This document shows, in pieces, positions 1 through 7,732 of a DNA stretch of 64,000 bases. Where the stretch lies: NCBI RefSeq assembly GCF_030268685.1, contig NZ_BSRQ01000002.1, positions 1 to 64,000 on the forward strand, in the 5' to 3' direction. Position 1 is the first letter of the stretch; the number at the start of each line of letters is the position of its first letter. Position numbers and translations under genes: made by a program. The stretch is from Microtetraspora sp. NBRC 13810. GTDB taxonomy: Bacteria > Actinomycetota > Actinomycetes > Streptosporangiales > Streptosporangiaceae. The notes beneath the pieces were generated by a model. That model was not told the origin of the DNA. It saw nothing but the letters and a program-made list of their open reading frames with translations, and made no database searches.

Positions 1-117
1 AGCCTCCCCTACAACGCCACCATCGCCCCCGGCGCCACCACCGCCTTCGGCTACCAGGCCACCCGCCCCAACGGCAACACCACCACCCCCGCCGCCTACA
101 CCTGCGCCACACCCTGA
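1..117 (+). CDS. C-terminal end of a secreted protein with a CBM2-type carbohydrate-binding module (partial)
   Basis: Only the last 38 codons are in the window; the frame is open from base 1 and stops at TGA 115-117. The peptide contains YNATIAPGATTAFGYQA and ends in CATP. This is the typical end of a family 2 cellulose/xylan-binding module: the N-A-T-I-A-P-G-x-x-x-x-F-G-x-Q strand and a terminal Cys that normally pairs with an N-terminal Cys of the module. The protein is probably an exported glycoside hydrolase or oxidase whose catalytic part lies upstream. The sugar ABC importer next door fits a plant-polymer use locus, although it is on the other strand. Confidence 0.75.
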   Translation, partial: SLPYNATIAPGATTAFGYQATRPNGNTTTPAAYTCATP

Positions 118-130
118 CCCCGTGACGGAC

Positions 131-170
131 GAAGCGGGGGGTACGGCCGGCCGGCCGTACCCCCCGCTTC
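131..170. terminator. Perfect 40-bp inverted repeat, bidirectional terminator
   Basis: The two 20-bp halves are exact reverse complements (left half begins GAAGCGGGGGG, right half ends CCCCCCGCTTC). The repeat lies between the convergent ends of the CBM2 gene and the ABC permease gene. It is followed by CTTTT on the + strand. It most likely ends transcription from both sides. Confidence 0.85.
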
Positions 171-179
171 CTTTTGCGG

Positions 180-1037
180 TCAGCCCTTGGTGGCCCCCGC
201 CGCCAGGCCGCCGATGAGCTGGCGTTCGGCGACGGAGTAGAAGGCGAGGGCGGGGATCATCGCGAGGACGACGTAGGCGAGGATGCGCGCGGTGTCGCTG
301 GAGTACTGGCCGCTGAACTGCTGCACCCCGACGGGGAGGGTCCACCAGCTCGGGTCGTTGAAGACGACCAGCGGCAGCATGAAGTTGTTCCAGCTGTTCA
401 CCACCGCCAGCACGGAGACCGTGGCGATCGCGGGCCGGGCCATCGGGAGCAGGATCCGCCAGAAGAAGCCGAAGGCGGAGCAGCCGTCGAGGGTCGCCGC
501 CTCCTCGATCTCACCGGGGACGGTCCGGAAGAACTGCCGCAGAATGATGATCGTCAGCGGCAGTCCGAAGGCCGCCTGGGGCAGGATCACCCCGAGCGGG
601 TTGTCCAGCAGGCCGAGGGTCCGCAGCAGCACGAACAGCGGGAGGATCGCCACCGCGAACGGGAACATCAGCCCGGTCGCGAAGAACATGAAGACCGCCT
701 CCCGGCCGCGGAAGGCGTAGCGGGCGAAGACGTAGGCGGCCATCGCGGAGACGCCGACCACGAGCAGCGCCGTGGCCAGCGCGATCAGCGTGCTGTTGCC
801 GATCTGCCGCCAGAACTCCCCGGCGGCCAGCACGTCGGTGTAGTTCGACGGCACCCACGGCGCGGGCAGCCCGAACGGGTTGGTGGAGAGCTGGCTGTTG
901 GTCTTGAAGCCGCTGAGGACGCCGTAGGCGATCGGCACGAGGATGAAGGTGCCGATGACCACGACGACGAGGTGCATCGCGACGCTCTTGGGCCAGGGGC
1001 GCCGGCGGGCCGGCGCCACCCGGGCGTGCGCGCTCAT
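180..1037 (-). CDS. Carbohydrate ABC transporter permease, MalG/AraQ type
   Basis: This 285-residue inner-membrane permease is the second transmembrane subunit of a sugar importer (CUT1 type). About six hydrophobic segments follow a basic cytoplasmic N terminus (ARRRPWPKS). The ATPase-contact EAA loop is visible as EEAATLDGCSAFGFFWRI followed by LLPMARPAI. Its start overlaps the stop of the upstream permease by four bases (ATGA), so translation is probably coupled. No ATP-binding subunit is present in the window. That is usual in actinobacteria, where one shared MsiK-type ATPase serves several such importers. The substrate cannot be told from this subunit; the CBM2 gene end next door hints at a plant-derived oligosaccharide. 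Confidence 0.93.
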   Translation of the reverse strand: MSAHARVAPARRRPWPKSVAMHLVVVVIGTFILVPIAYGVLSGFKTNSQLSTNPFGLPAPWVPSNYTDVLAAGEFWRQIGNSTLIALATALLVVGVSAMAAYVFARYAFRGREAVFMFFATGLMFPFAVAILPLFVLLRTLGLLDNPLGVILPQAAFGLPLTIIILRQFFRTVPGEIEEAATLDGCSAFGFFWRILLPMARPAIATVSVLAVVNSWNNFMLPLVVFNDPSWWTLPVGVQQFSGQYSSDTARILAYVVLAMIPALAFYSVAERQLIGGLAAGATKG

Positions 1038-2023
1038 CGATGGTCCTTCATTCCGGTGATCGCTCCTTCGATGTCACGGCGCATGACCCAACGCTGGTAG
1101 CCGAGAGCGAAGACCAGGCTGATGATGAACATCACGACGCTGATGGCACTGGCGTAGCCGACCTGGTAGCGGGCGAAGCCGTACTGGAACATGGTGACGG
1201 CGAGCGTCTCCGAGGTGTGGATGGGGCCGCCTCCGGTGAGCACCCAGACCAGGTCGAAGAGCTGGATGGTGCCGATGACGGACAGGAAGACGCCGATCCG
1301 GATCGTCGGGCCGAGCAGCGGCAGGGTGACGTGCCGGAAGATCTGCCAGGTGTTCGCGCCGTCGATCGCGGCGGCCTCGGTGACCTCGCTCGGGATGGCC
1401 TGCCGCCCCGCCAGGAAGATGATCATGTAGAAGCCGAAGTACTTCCACGTCATGACGATGAACAGCGTGTACATGACGGTGGAGGGGTCGGCCAGCCAGG
1501 TGGAGGTCAGCCCTTCCAGGCCGATCGCGGTGAGGATGCGGTTCGCCAGGCCCTGTTCGGGTGAGAAGACCATGGTGAACAGCACGGCCGCGATGACCTC
1601 GGAGACCACGTACGGCGCGAAGAACAGCAGCCGGTACACCGCGCGGCCGCGCATGGGCTGGTTGAGCAGCAGCGCGATGCCCAGGGCGAGCGGGAGCTGG
1701 ACCCCCACCGACAGGACGATCAGCAGCAGCCCGCGCCACAGGTCGCCGAGGAAGATCTCGTCCTCGAAGAGCCTGGTGAAGTTGTCCAGCCCGATGAAGT
1801 CGGTCGGCAGCACGCCGAAGCCGTTCCACTTGAACAGGCTGGCGTACAGCGCGAGCAGGATCGGCGCCACCACCAGCAGGCAGAAGAGCACGAGCGCGGG
1901 CAGCAGAAAGGCGGCGATCGTCGCCCAGGCGCGAAGCCGGAAACGGCGGGCGGGCCTGTCGCCCGCCCGCCGCCCGGCCTCGCGGGGCTCGGTCGCCCCG
2001 TCGAGTCGTGTCATCGTGTCCAC
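1034..2023 (-). CDS. Carbohydrate ABC transporter permease, MalF/UgpA type
   Basis: This 329-residue permease is the first transmembrane subunit of the sugar importer. A charged N terminus is followed by a long first membrane helix (about residues 30-55) and five more helices. The EAA loop reads TEAAAIDGANTWQIFRHVTL. The gene lies 7 bp after the binding-protein gene and overlaps the next permease, so the three form one operon. The start given is GTG 2023; an ATG three codons later (2014) has a GGTGGA just upstream and is an equally good choice. Confidence 0.93.
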   Translation of the reverse strand: MDTMTRLDGATEPREAGRRAGDRPARRFRLRAWATIAAFLLPALVLFCLLVVAPILLALYASLFKWNGFGVLPTDFIGLDNFTRLFEDEIFLGDLWRGLLLIVLSVGVQLPLALGIALLLNQPMRGRAVYRLLFFAPYVVSEVIAAVLFTMVFSPEQGLANRILTAIGLEGLTSTWLADPSTVMYTLFIVMTWKYFGFYMIIFLAGRQAIPSEVTEAAAIDGANTWQIFRHVTLPLLGPTIRIGVFLSVIGTIQLFDLVWVLTGGGPIHTSETLAVTMFQYGFARYQVGYASAISVVMFIISLVFALGYQRWVMRRDIEGAITGMKDHR

Positions 2024-2030
2024 CCGGCGG

Positions 2031-3326
2031 CTACTCCGACTTCGCCGTCTGGGTGATGTCCGCCGTGACCTGCTCGGCGGTCTTGCTGCCCGCGATCAGC
2101 TCGGCCACGCTGTCGTTCACCTGCTGGCCGACCGCGGGCGGGTACGCCTGGTCGAGGTAGAGCTGGAAGCCGGTGGCGCCGGCGAGGTTCTCCGCCACCA
2201 CCTTGGCGCGGGCGTCCTTGATCGCGTCCTCGGCGCCCTGCACGACCGGCAGGAACGCGCCGGTCTCGACCGACCGGCGCTGGTTCTCGACGCTGGTGAT
2301 GTACTTCAGGAAGTCCACCGTGGCGGGCGGGGCGTCCGCGCCGACGGCGAACCCGCCGCCGCCGCCGAACGCCTCGGTGGCCGTGCCCTTGCCGCCCTCG
2401 ACCGCGGGGAAGGGAAAGAAGCCGAGGTCGTCGCCGAGGTCCTTGGCCGCGTCACGCTGGACGGTCGGCGCCCACTGGCCCATGAGCTCCATGGCCGCCT
2501 TGCCGTTGCCCACCGCGGCGGCCTGCCCGTCCGGGGTCTCGTAGGCGGCGCCCAGGAAGCCGGTCTGGAACGGCTGGAGGTCCACCAGTTGTTTGAGCTG
2601 CTGCCCGGCGGCCACGAAGTCGGGGTTCTCGAACGACTTGGTCTCGGCCGCCTGCTTCAGCGCCTCCAGCCCGCCGACCCGCATGGCGAGGTAGGCCCAG
2701 TAGTAGTGGCCGGGCCACTTCGCGTTGCCGGCCAGCGCGATCGGGGTGATCCCGGCGTCCTTGAGCGCCTTGACGTCGTCGAGGAACTCCGCCCAGGTGG
2801 CCGGCGGCTCGTCGATCCCGGCCTTCGCGAACAGCGCCTTGTTGTACCAGAACCCGACCATGCCGATGTCGTACGGCACGCCGTACGTCTTGCCGCCGAT
2901 CTGGTAGGGCTGGACGGCCAGCGGGAGGAGGGGGCTCGGCCAGGCCGCCACGTCGGCGGTGAGGTCCTTCACCAGGCCGGCCTGGACCTGCTGGTCGAGC
3001 ACGCCGCCGCCCCAGGTCTGGAACAGGTCGGGGGCCTCGCCGGACTGGGTGACCGTGGTCAGCTTGGCCTTGAACGCCTCGTTCTCGATCGGCGTTATGT
3101 TGATCTTGACGTTGGGATGCGCCTTCTCGTACTCCCTCGCCATCGCGTCCCAGACGGGCAGCATGGGCTCGATGTTCTGGATGTGCCACCACTCGATGGT
3201 GGTGGTCTCCGCTCCTCCCGCCTGGTTCCCGCCACCGTCTCCGCCACCGTCTCCGCCGCCGCCGCAGCCGCTCAGCAGGAGCGCGGCGACGGCGAAAAGT
3301 GCTGCACTTCGCCGACCCAACGACAT
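2031..3326 (-). CDS. Sugar ABC transporter substrate-binding lipoprotein
   Basis: This extracellular solute-binding protein (family 1, about 431 residues) captures the sugar outside the membrane and delivers it to the two permeases. It has a lipoprotein signal peptide with lipobox LLSGC at about residues 18-22, followed by a Gly-rich linker. The mature part has features typical of the family, such as IEWWHIQN near the start, a DLFQTWGG stretch, and GGGGGFAVG near the hinge. ATG 3324-3326 has the better spacing to AAAGGGG upstream; the GTG directly before it (3327-3329) is the alternative. It is first in the operon. A palindromic operator candidate sits about 85 bp upstream. Confidence 0.94.
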   Translation of the reverse strand: MSLGRRSAALFAVAALLLSGCGGGGDGGGDGGGNQAGGAETTTIEWWHIQNIEPMLPVWDAMAREYEKAHPNVKINITPIENEAFKAKLTTVTQSGEAPDLFQTWGGGVLDQQVQAGLVKDLTADVAAWPSPLLPLAVQPYQIGGKTYGVPYDIGMVGFWYNKALFAKAGIDEPPATWAEFLDDVKALKDAGITPIALAGNAKWPGHYYWAYLAMRVGGLEALKQAAETKSFENPDFVAAGQQLKQLVDLQPFQTGFLGAAYETPDGQAAAVGNGKAAMELMGQWAPTVQRDAAKDLGDDLGFFPFPAVEGGKGTATEAFGGGGGFAVGADAPPATVDFLKYITSVENQRRSVETGAFLPVVQGAEDAIKDARAKVVAENLAGATGFQLYLDQAYPPAVGQQVNDSVAELIAGSKTAEQVTADITQTAKSE

Positions 3327-3410
3327 CACAGTCGTCCCCTTTCCGACCCGGGGAGAACGATCGAGGCATGCGAGACCGGGCTCTCGCTCGTTGCCGCGAG
3401 GACTCCGTTT

Positions 3411-3443
3411 CCGAAACTTTCGGCTTGGCTCCGATAGTTTCAG
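3411..3443. promoter_or_regulatory. Two operator-like palindromes upstream of the sugar ABC operon
   Basis: CCGAAACTTTCGG (3411-3423) is a perfect palindrome around a single central C. A degenerate copy, CCGATAGTTTCAG (3431-3443), starts exactly 20 bp further on, about two helical turns. CGAAANTTTCG-like boxes are known upstream of actinobacterial xylanase and xylose genes, where LacI-family or ROK repressors bind. The assignment here is inference; no LacI gene lies in the window. Confidence 0.5.
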
Positions 3444-3503
3444 ATGACGTTACAATGGGTTTTCGACAGGATCAACGGCCGTTGTCCACCCGTTACGCGC
3501 AGA

Positions 3504-3539
3504 CACGAAAGCCACCCGCCGCAGCAGGTGGCTTTCGTG
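3504..3539. terminator. 13-bp stem hairpin
   Basis: CACGAAAGCCACC (3504-3516) pairs exactly with GGTGGCTTTCGTG (3527-3539) across a 10-nt loop. It lies just after the end of the leftward MerR gene and before the ABC promoter region. It probably ends MerR transcription. There is no T tract on either side. Confidence 0.65.
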
Positions 3540-3592
3540 ATGGGAGGGGAGTAAACGGGACGGTCAGGGCTCCGCGCGGGCGGAGGACGGCC

Positions 3593-4139
3593 TCACCGCC
3601 CCGCGCGCAGAGCCTGGACGAACCAGCCGGACAGCGGCGCGAGACTCGGCGGCACCGGCCAGCCGTTGATCGTGGCGAGCAGCAGCATGTACCGCTCCGC
3701 GAGCGGCTCGTCGGCCACCTCCAGGCGGTCGAGCATCCAGGCGCGCAGGGCGGCGTCGTCCGGGCTTGGCGAGCCTGTGCATGAGTTCCGTCTCCTCCAG
3801 AGTCGATCCCCGCACGGCGACCGTGCGCAGCACGGCGCGGCGCAGCCGCAGGATGCGGATCCGCACGTCCAGTGCCTCCGCGTACTCCTGCGCGACCTGC
3901 GCCACCGGGACGTCGCGTTCCACGAGACGCCGCACGGTCGGCAGGTCGATGCCCAGTTCGGGCAGGGTGCGCACGAACTCCAGGCGGGCCAGCGCCTCGA
4001 CGCCGTACAGCCGGTAGCCGGCGGGGCTGCGGGCGGTCGGCGGCACGAGCCCGCGGTCGGAGTAGAACCTGATCGCCTTCACCGTGAGCCCGGTGCGCCG
4101 GGCCAGGTCCCCGATCGTCAGCAGCGTGTCGCCGTCCAT
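3593..4139 (-). pseudogene. MerR-family regulator, frameshifted near its C-terminal third
   Basis: The first ~120 residues are a normal MerR regulator. The winged-helix DNA-binding domain begins LLTIGDLARRTGLTVKAIRF, contains YSDRGLVPPTARSPAGYRLY, and is followed by a coiled-coil helix. After ELMHRLAK the frame turns into Arg/Pro/Ala-rich text. The next frame, from about 3778 down to TGA 3593-3595, reads like real protein: SPDDAALRAWMLDRLEVADE, then ERYMLLLATINGWPVP, then SGWFVQALRAGR. One base too many (or two too few) at GCCAAGCCC explains this. The gene is therefore frameshifted, unless the base is a sequencing error. Read in the original frame, translation continues to a stop at 3564. ATG 4139 fits a leaderless start, 7 nt after the -10 box. 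Confidence 0.75.
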
Positions 4140-4145
4140 GCGCAC

Positions 4146-4176
4146 ACTCTGCCGCCTCCCCTCAGGGGAGACTCAA
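4146..4176 (-). promoter_or_regulatory. MerR-type promoter with 19-bp spacer palindrome
   Basis: On the minus strand, -35 TTGAGT (4176-4171) and -10 CAGAGT (4151-4146) are separated by 19 bp. The spacer holds the perfect palindrome CTCCCCTGAGGGGAG. An over-long spacer filled by a dyad is the hallmark of promoters twisted into shape by a MerR protein. The -10 box ends 6 bp before ATG 4139, which suggests a leaderless, self-regulated transcript. Confidence 0.75.
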
Positions 4177-4327
4177 GCCCGCCCCTAAACGGATATTTCG
4201 GGATATTTCCTCCTGTGGATAACGCCTTGAGTAATCCACTACTCATGCGCCCGCGGCACCGGCGGTGGTGCAATCGCGGCAGGGTCGGACGGGGGCGATC
4301 GGAGCGAGCGAAGGAGGGCCGATCGAC

Positions 4328-6904
4328 ATGCCTGTCTCCCAGGTGGGACCGGTCCCGCCGGCCGCGCCGGCCGGGACGACACAGCTACGGGTGCACGGAG
4401 TGGGCGGCACCCGGCCGCAGCGGCTGCTCGGCGACCCCGCCCCGCGCCAGGTCGCCGGCGACGCGATCGCCGGCTTCTACCGCAGCGACGACCCGCGCAA
4501 GCGGCACGTCGAGGCATACTCCTGGGGCGGGCTCACCTCGCGCAGCGCGACCCGGGTGCTCTGGCTGCTGCTGCTCCCCTTCATGCTGGCCAACCTGGCC
4601 GGCTGGATGTGCCCTGCCCGGCTGCTGGAGCGGCCCAGGAGCTTCCGGATCTACCGGGCGGTCATGCGCTGGGCCGCGCTCGCCGTCACGCTCAACCTCA
4701 TCCTGCTGGTCACCTGGATCCCGCTCGACTACCTCGGCTACCAGTGCGGCGGCATGGCCTCCTGCGCCGGGCGCTGGTGGCCGTTGCAGCCGTTCCGGGC
4801 CGAGGCGGTCGCGGCCTTCCCCGCCAGGCGGCTGCTGCTCGGGGCGGCGGTGCCGCTGGCGGTCATCGCGCTGCTGGCCTATCTGACCTACCGTTCGGTG
4901 CGGCGTTACGAGACCGTTCTGCCGCCCGCCGCCACACGCGCCGCCCGCCGGCCGTCCCGCAGCGGGGCCGCGCTGCGCGACGGGCTGGCGCACCGCGACT
5001 TCTGGAACGGCCGCCGCTCGGCCTGGCGGCTCGGCTGCGCGCACATCGGCGGCTCGCTCGCGCTGGTGGCCGCGCTGGTCACGCACACGGCGCAGGCGTC
5101 GGCGCAGCATGCGGGCCACGTCGAGCGCGAGGCGCTGCGCCCGGCCGCCCTCGCGCTGGCCGCCGCCGTGCTGCTCGCCGCGCTCGCCCTGCTCGCCGCC
5201 GACGAGCGGCGCGCGGGGCACCCCGGAGCCCGGCGGAGGTGGACCGAGTGGCCCGAACTCGGGCTCCCGCCCGCCGGCGCGGTGGCGGTGGCGCTGGCGG
5301 CCATCTTCGCCTGGTCCCAGCCCGCCGCGCGGGCGGCGGCCGGCGAGCCTCCCGGCATGGGACAGGCCGTCGCCGCCGCCTACACCGCGATCGCCGCGCT
5401 GATCGCGCTCATCCCGTTCGTGCTGCTGCTCGGCACCGCCACCCGGGCCGGTCTCCGGCTCCGGCTCGCCGGGTCCGCCTGCGCCGCCGCCGCGACCGCC
5501 GGCCTGCTCCTGCTGCTGGACAGCACCTCCCTGTCGCATCCGTATCCGTGGGCGGTCGCCGCCCTCGCCGTGGCGCTCGGGGTGGCCCTGGCCGGGCGGG
5601 CCGCGCGGCGGCGCGGCTTCGAGGGCTTCCGCTGGGCCGCGCCGTTCGTCGTGCTCGCCCTCGGCGTGGCCCTGCTCAACACGGTCGGGCTTGGCCTGCT
5701 GATCCGCCTCGCCGACACCGTGGGCAACATCGAGTACGCCGACAGCACGGCCGAGTCGGTCGCCGGGCAACCGGGCATCGCCGTCTTCGCCGGCGTCCAG
5801 CAGACCGCCCCCTACCTGATCCTCGTGCCCGCCGGGGCGCTGCTGCTGTGCCTGTGCCGCCAGCTCGTCCTGTACGGCAAGGCGTGGCTGACCGGGTATG
5901 CCGAGGTGCGCCGCGAATACCTCGCGCTGGAGGCGGCGCAGCCCGCGCCGGAGCGCGCCCGCGTCTGGATGGCCTCCGCCGTCCGCGGCCCCGGCGACCC
6001 CGGCATCCCCGGCGACCCCGGCGACCCCGGCGACTTCACGGACCCCGCTCCAGACGGTCCCGTGGGGTGCGGGCGGTGGCGCGGGCGGCGCTGGGCGGCG
6101 CGGGTGGCCGCGGTCCGCCGGCTGGGACGGGCCACCCTCGACCTCGATCTGCTGCTCACCACGACCGTCACGCTGTGGGCGTTCCTGCTCGGCCGGCTGG
6201 TGTGGCGGGCCTGGACCGCGCCGGTGTCCCCGTGGCTGACGGATGCCGGCACGACGGCGGCCGCGGCGCTGCCCGCGTTGCTGCTCGGCCTGCTGAGCAG
6301 CGGCTGGCGCGACTTCGACCGGCGCAGGAACATCGCCGTGCTGTGGGACGTGGGCACCTTCTGGCCGCGCTCCTACCACCCGCTGGCGCCTCCGTCGTAC
6401 GCCGAGCGGGCGGTGCCCGACCTCCAGCGGCGCATGTGGTGGCTGCACGACAACGGCGGCAAGGTGGTGCTCGTCGCGCACAGCCAGGGCTCCGTGCTGG
6501 CCGCCGCCGCCCTGGTGCAGCGCGACTGCCGGCCGCCCGACGACACCGTCGCCCTGGTCACCTTCGGCTCGCCGTTGCACAAACTGTACGGCTGGGCCTT
6601 TCCCGCCTACTTCGGCGCGCGGGAGCTGGGCGAGGTCGCCGCGTTACGCGTGCCGTACTGGAAGAACCTCTACTACCTGACCGACTTCATCGGCGGGCCG
6701 GTCCGTGCCGACGGGTGTGCGGATGTCGAGCTGCCCGACCCGCGCACCAGCCTGTTCCTCTACGGCGATCCGCCGCCCGCGATCCGGGGCCACTCCGGCT
6801 ACTGGCAGGATCCGGCCCTGTGGACCGTCGTGGAGGAGGCCACCGCGTCCCTGCGCGCCGCGCCGGCCGAGAACGGCGCTGTCTCCCAGGTGCGGACATC
6901 GTAG
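4328..6904 (+). CDS. Large integral membrane protein with a C-terminal alpha/beta-hydrolase (lipase-like) domain
   Basis: The start at ATG 4328 has AAGGAGG at the right distance, giving about 858 residues. The N terminus carries TTQLRVHGVGGTRP, a strand-loop seen in hydrolase-fold proteins. Many hydrophobic segments follow, with two near residues 85-130 and a run of them up to about residue 520. A hydrolase motif lies near the C terminus: VVLVAHSQGSVLAAAALV (nucleophile-elbow type, Ser in HSQGS), then LVTFGSPLHKLYGW, which resembles a lipase core. The product is probably a membrane-anchored esterase or lipase; the substrate is unknown. A cytoplasmic or periplasmic loop coded by 5988-6045 is a short collagen-like run (GDPGIPGDPGDPGD). 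The MOSC gene begins 9 bp after it. Confidence 0.75.
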   Translation: MPVSQVGPVPPAAPAGTTQLRVHGVGGTRPQRLLGDPAPRQVAGDAIAGFYRSDDPRKRHVEAYSWGGLTSRSATRVLWLLLLPFMLANLAGWMCPARLLERPRSFRIYRAVMRWAALAVTLNLILLVTWIPLDYLGYQCGGMASCAGRWWPLQPFRAEAVAAFPARRLLLGAAVPLAVIALLAYLTYRSVRRYETVLPPAATRAARRPSRSGAALRDGLAHRDFWNGRRSAWRLGCAHIGGSLALVAALVTHTAQASAQHAGHVEREALRPAALALAAAVLLAALALLAADERRAGHPGARRRWTEWPELGLPPAGAVAVALAAIFAWSQPAARAAAGEPPGMGQAVAAAYTAIAALIALIPFVLLLGTATRAGLRLRLAGSACAAAATAGLLLLLDSTSLSHPYPWAVAALAVALGVALAGRAARRRGFEGFRWAAPFVVLALGVALLNTVGLGLLIRLADTVGNIEYADSTAESVAGQPGIAVFAGVQQTAPYLILVPAGALLLCLCRQLVLYGKAWLTGYAEVRREYLALEAAQPAPERARVWMASAVRGPGDPGIPGDPGDPGDFTDPAPDGPVGCGRWRGRRWAARVAAVRRLGRATLDLDLLLTTTVTLWAFLLGRLVWRAWTAPVSPWLTDAGTTAAAALPALLLGLLSSGWRDFDRRRNIAVLWDVGTFWPRSYHPLAPPSYAERAVPDLQRRMWWLHDNGGKVVLVAHSQGSVLAAAALVQRDCRPPDDTVALVTFGSPLHKLYGWAFPAYFGARELGEVAALRVPYWKNLYYLTDFIGGPVRADGCADVELPDPRTSLFLYGDPPPAIRGHSGYWQDPALWTVVEEATASLRAAPAENGAVSQVRTS

Positions 6905-6913
6905 GATACGAGC

Positions 6914-7642
6914 ATGTACGCGGGACGGGTCCGGAGTCTGCATCGCTGGCCGGTGAAGTCGCTGCGGGGTGAGCGGTTGCCTGCCGCGGTCCTCGACGGG
7001 CGGGGGCTGGCGGGCGACCGGGCCTACGCGCTGATCGACGAGCGGCCGGAGCGTTCGAGGGCGCGGCTGACCGTGCGGCAGCGGCCGGAGATGCTGTCCT
7101 GGGAGGCGTCCTACCCCGCCACCTGCGACGGCTCCCCAGAGCCGCCCGGCGCCCCCGTCCTCTACGACGCGAGCGGCGCCGCGTGGGCGTGGGACGACCC
7201 GGCCCTGCCCGCCGCACTCAGCGACACCTACGGCGTGCCGCTCTCGCTGCGCTCGGCCGAGGGTCAGCAGGATCGCGGCCCGACGGTGCTGGTGACCTTC
7301 GAGGCGTCACGGCGGGCGCTGTCCGAGGAGATGGGCGCCGACGTGGACGTGCTGCGGTTCCGGCCCAACGTGCACCTCGACCTCGACGCGCCGGCCTTCG
7401 CCGAGGAGTCCATGGGGCCGGGCACCACCGTCACGATCGGCGACGCCGTCCTTGCGATCATCGGCGACGACGCGGGGCCCTGCATCCGCTGCGTCGTGCC
7501 GAGCTGGGATCCGCTGGGCGGGGAGCGCTGGCCCGCCCTGCAGAAGCACCTCATCGTCGAGCACGAGAACAAGTTCGGCCTGATCATGCGGGTCACCCGC
7601 CCCGGCACGGTCGAGGTGGGCACGCCCGCCACGCTCGGCTGA
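6914..7642 (+). CDS. MOSC-domain protein (molybdenum cofactor sulfurase-like)
   Basis: This 242-residue protein has an N-terminal MOSC beta-barrel domain (SLHRWPVKSLRGERLPAA, then GLAGDRAYALID) and a C-terminal MOSC domain. The latter includes VLRFRPNVHLD, then the Cys-containing GPCIRCVVPSWDP. The family includes molybdenum cofactor sulfurases and the mARC/YcbX/YiiM group that binds Moco or handles sulfur on a conserved Cys. The exact reaction cannot be told here. It sits 9 bp behind the membrane hydrolase gene, so they are probably co-transcribed. Molybdenum hydroxylase genes occur about 37 kb away. Confidence 0.88.
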   Translation: MYAGRVRSLHRWPVKSLRGERLPAAVLDGRGLAGDRAYALIDERPERSRARLTVRQRPEMLSWEASYPATCDGSPEPPGAPVLYDASGAAWAWDDPALPAALSDTYGVPLSLRSAEGQQDRGPTVLVTFEASRRALSEEMGADVDVLRFRPNVHLDLDAPAFAEESMGPGTTVTIGDAVLAIIGDDAGPCIRCVVPSWDPLGGERWPALQKHLIVEHENKFGLIMRVTRPGTVEVGTPATLG

Positions 7643-7694
7643 TCCGCACTCCCCGGCCTCGCCGGGTTCATGGTGCACCGCGACCGCAACAGGC

Positions 7695-7727
7695 GCGGCG
7701 GGAGCAACCACCGGGCGGTCCCGCCGC
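7695..7727. terminator. Hairpin between convergent genes
   Basis: GCGGCGGGA (7695-7703) pairs perfectly with TCCCGCCGC (7719-7727) over a 15-nt loop. A smaller hairpin, CCCGGC-CTC-GCCGGG, lies about 30 bp earlier. The location between converging stops (7642 and 7733) supports a shared terminator. Confidence 0.6.
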
Positions 7728-7732
7728 GGCGC

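Noticed and set aside
1452-3437. 661-codon plus-strand frame opposite the permease and binding-protein genes
   Set aside because: Antisense shadow frame; no ribosome site and no recognisable domain, while the minus-strand genes have clear family motifs.
3564-3592. C-terminal end of the MerR frame as it stands
   Set aside because: The last ~70 residues of that frame are Arg/Pro/Ala text produced by the frameshift; the natural end is the stop at 3593-3595 in the next frame.
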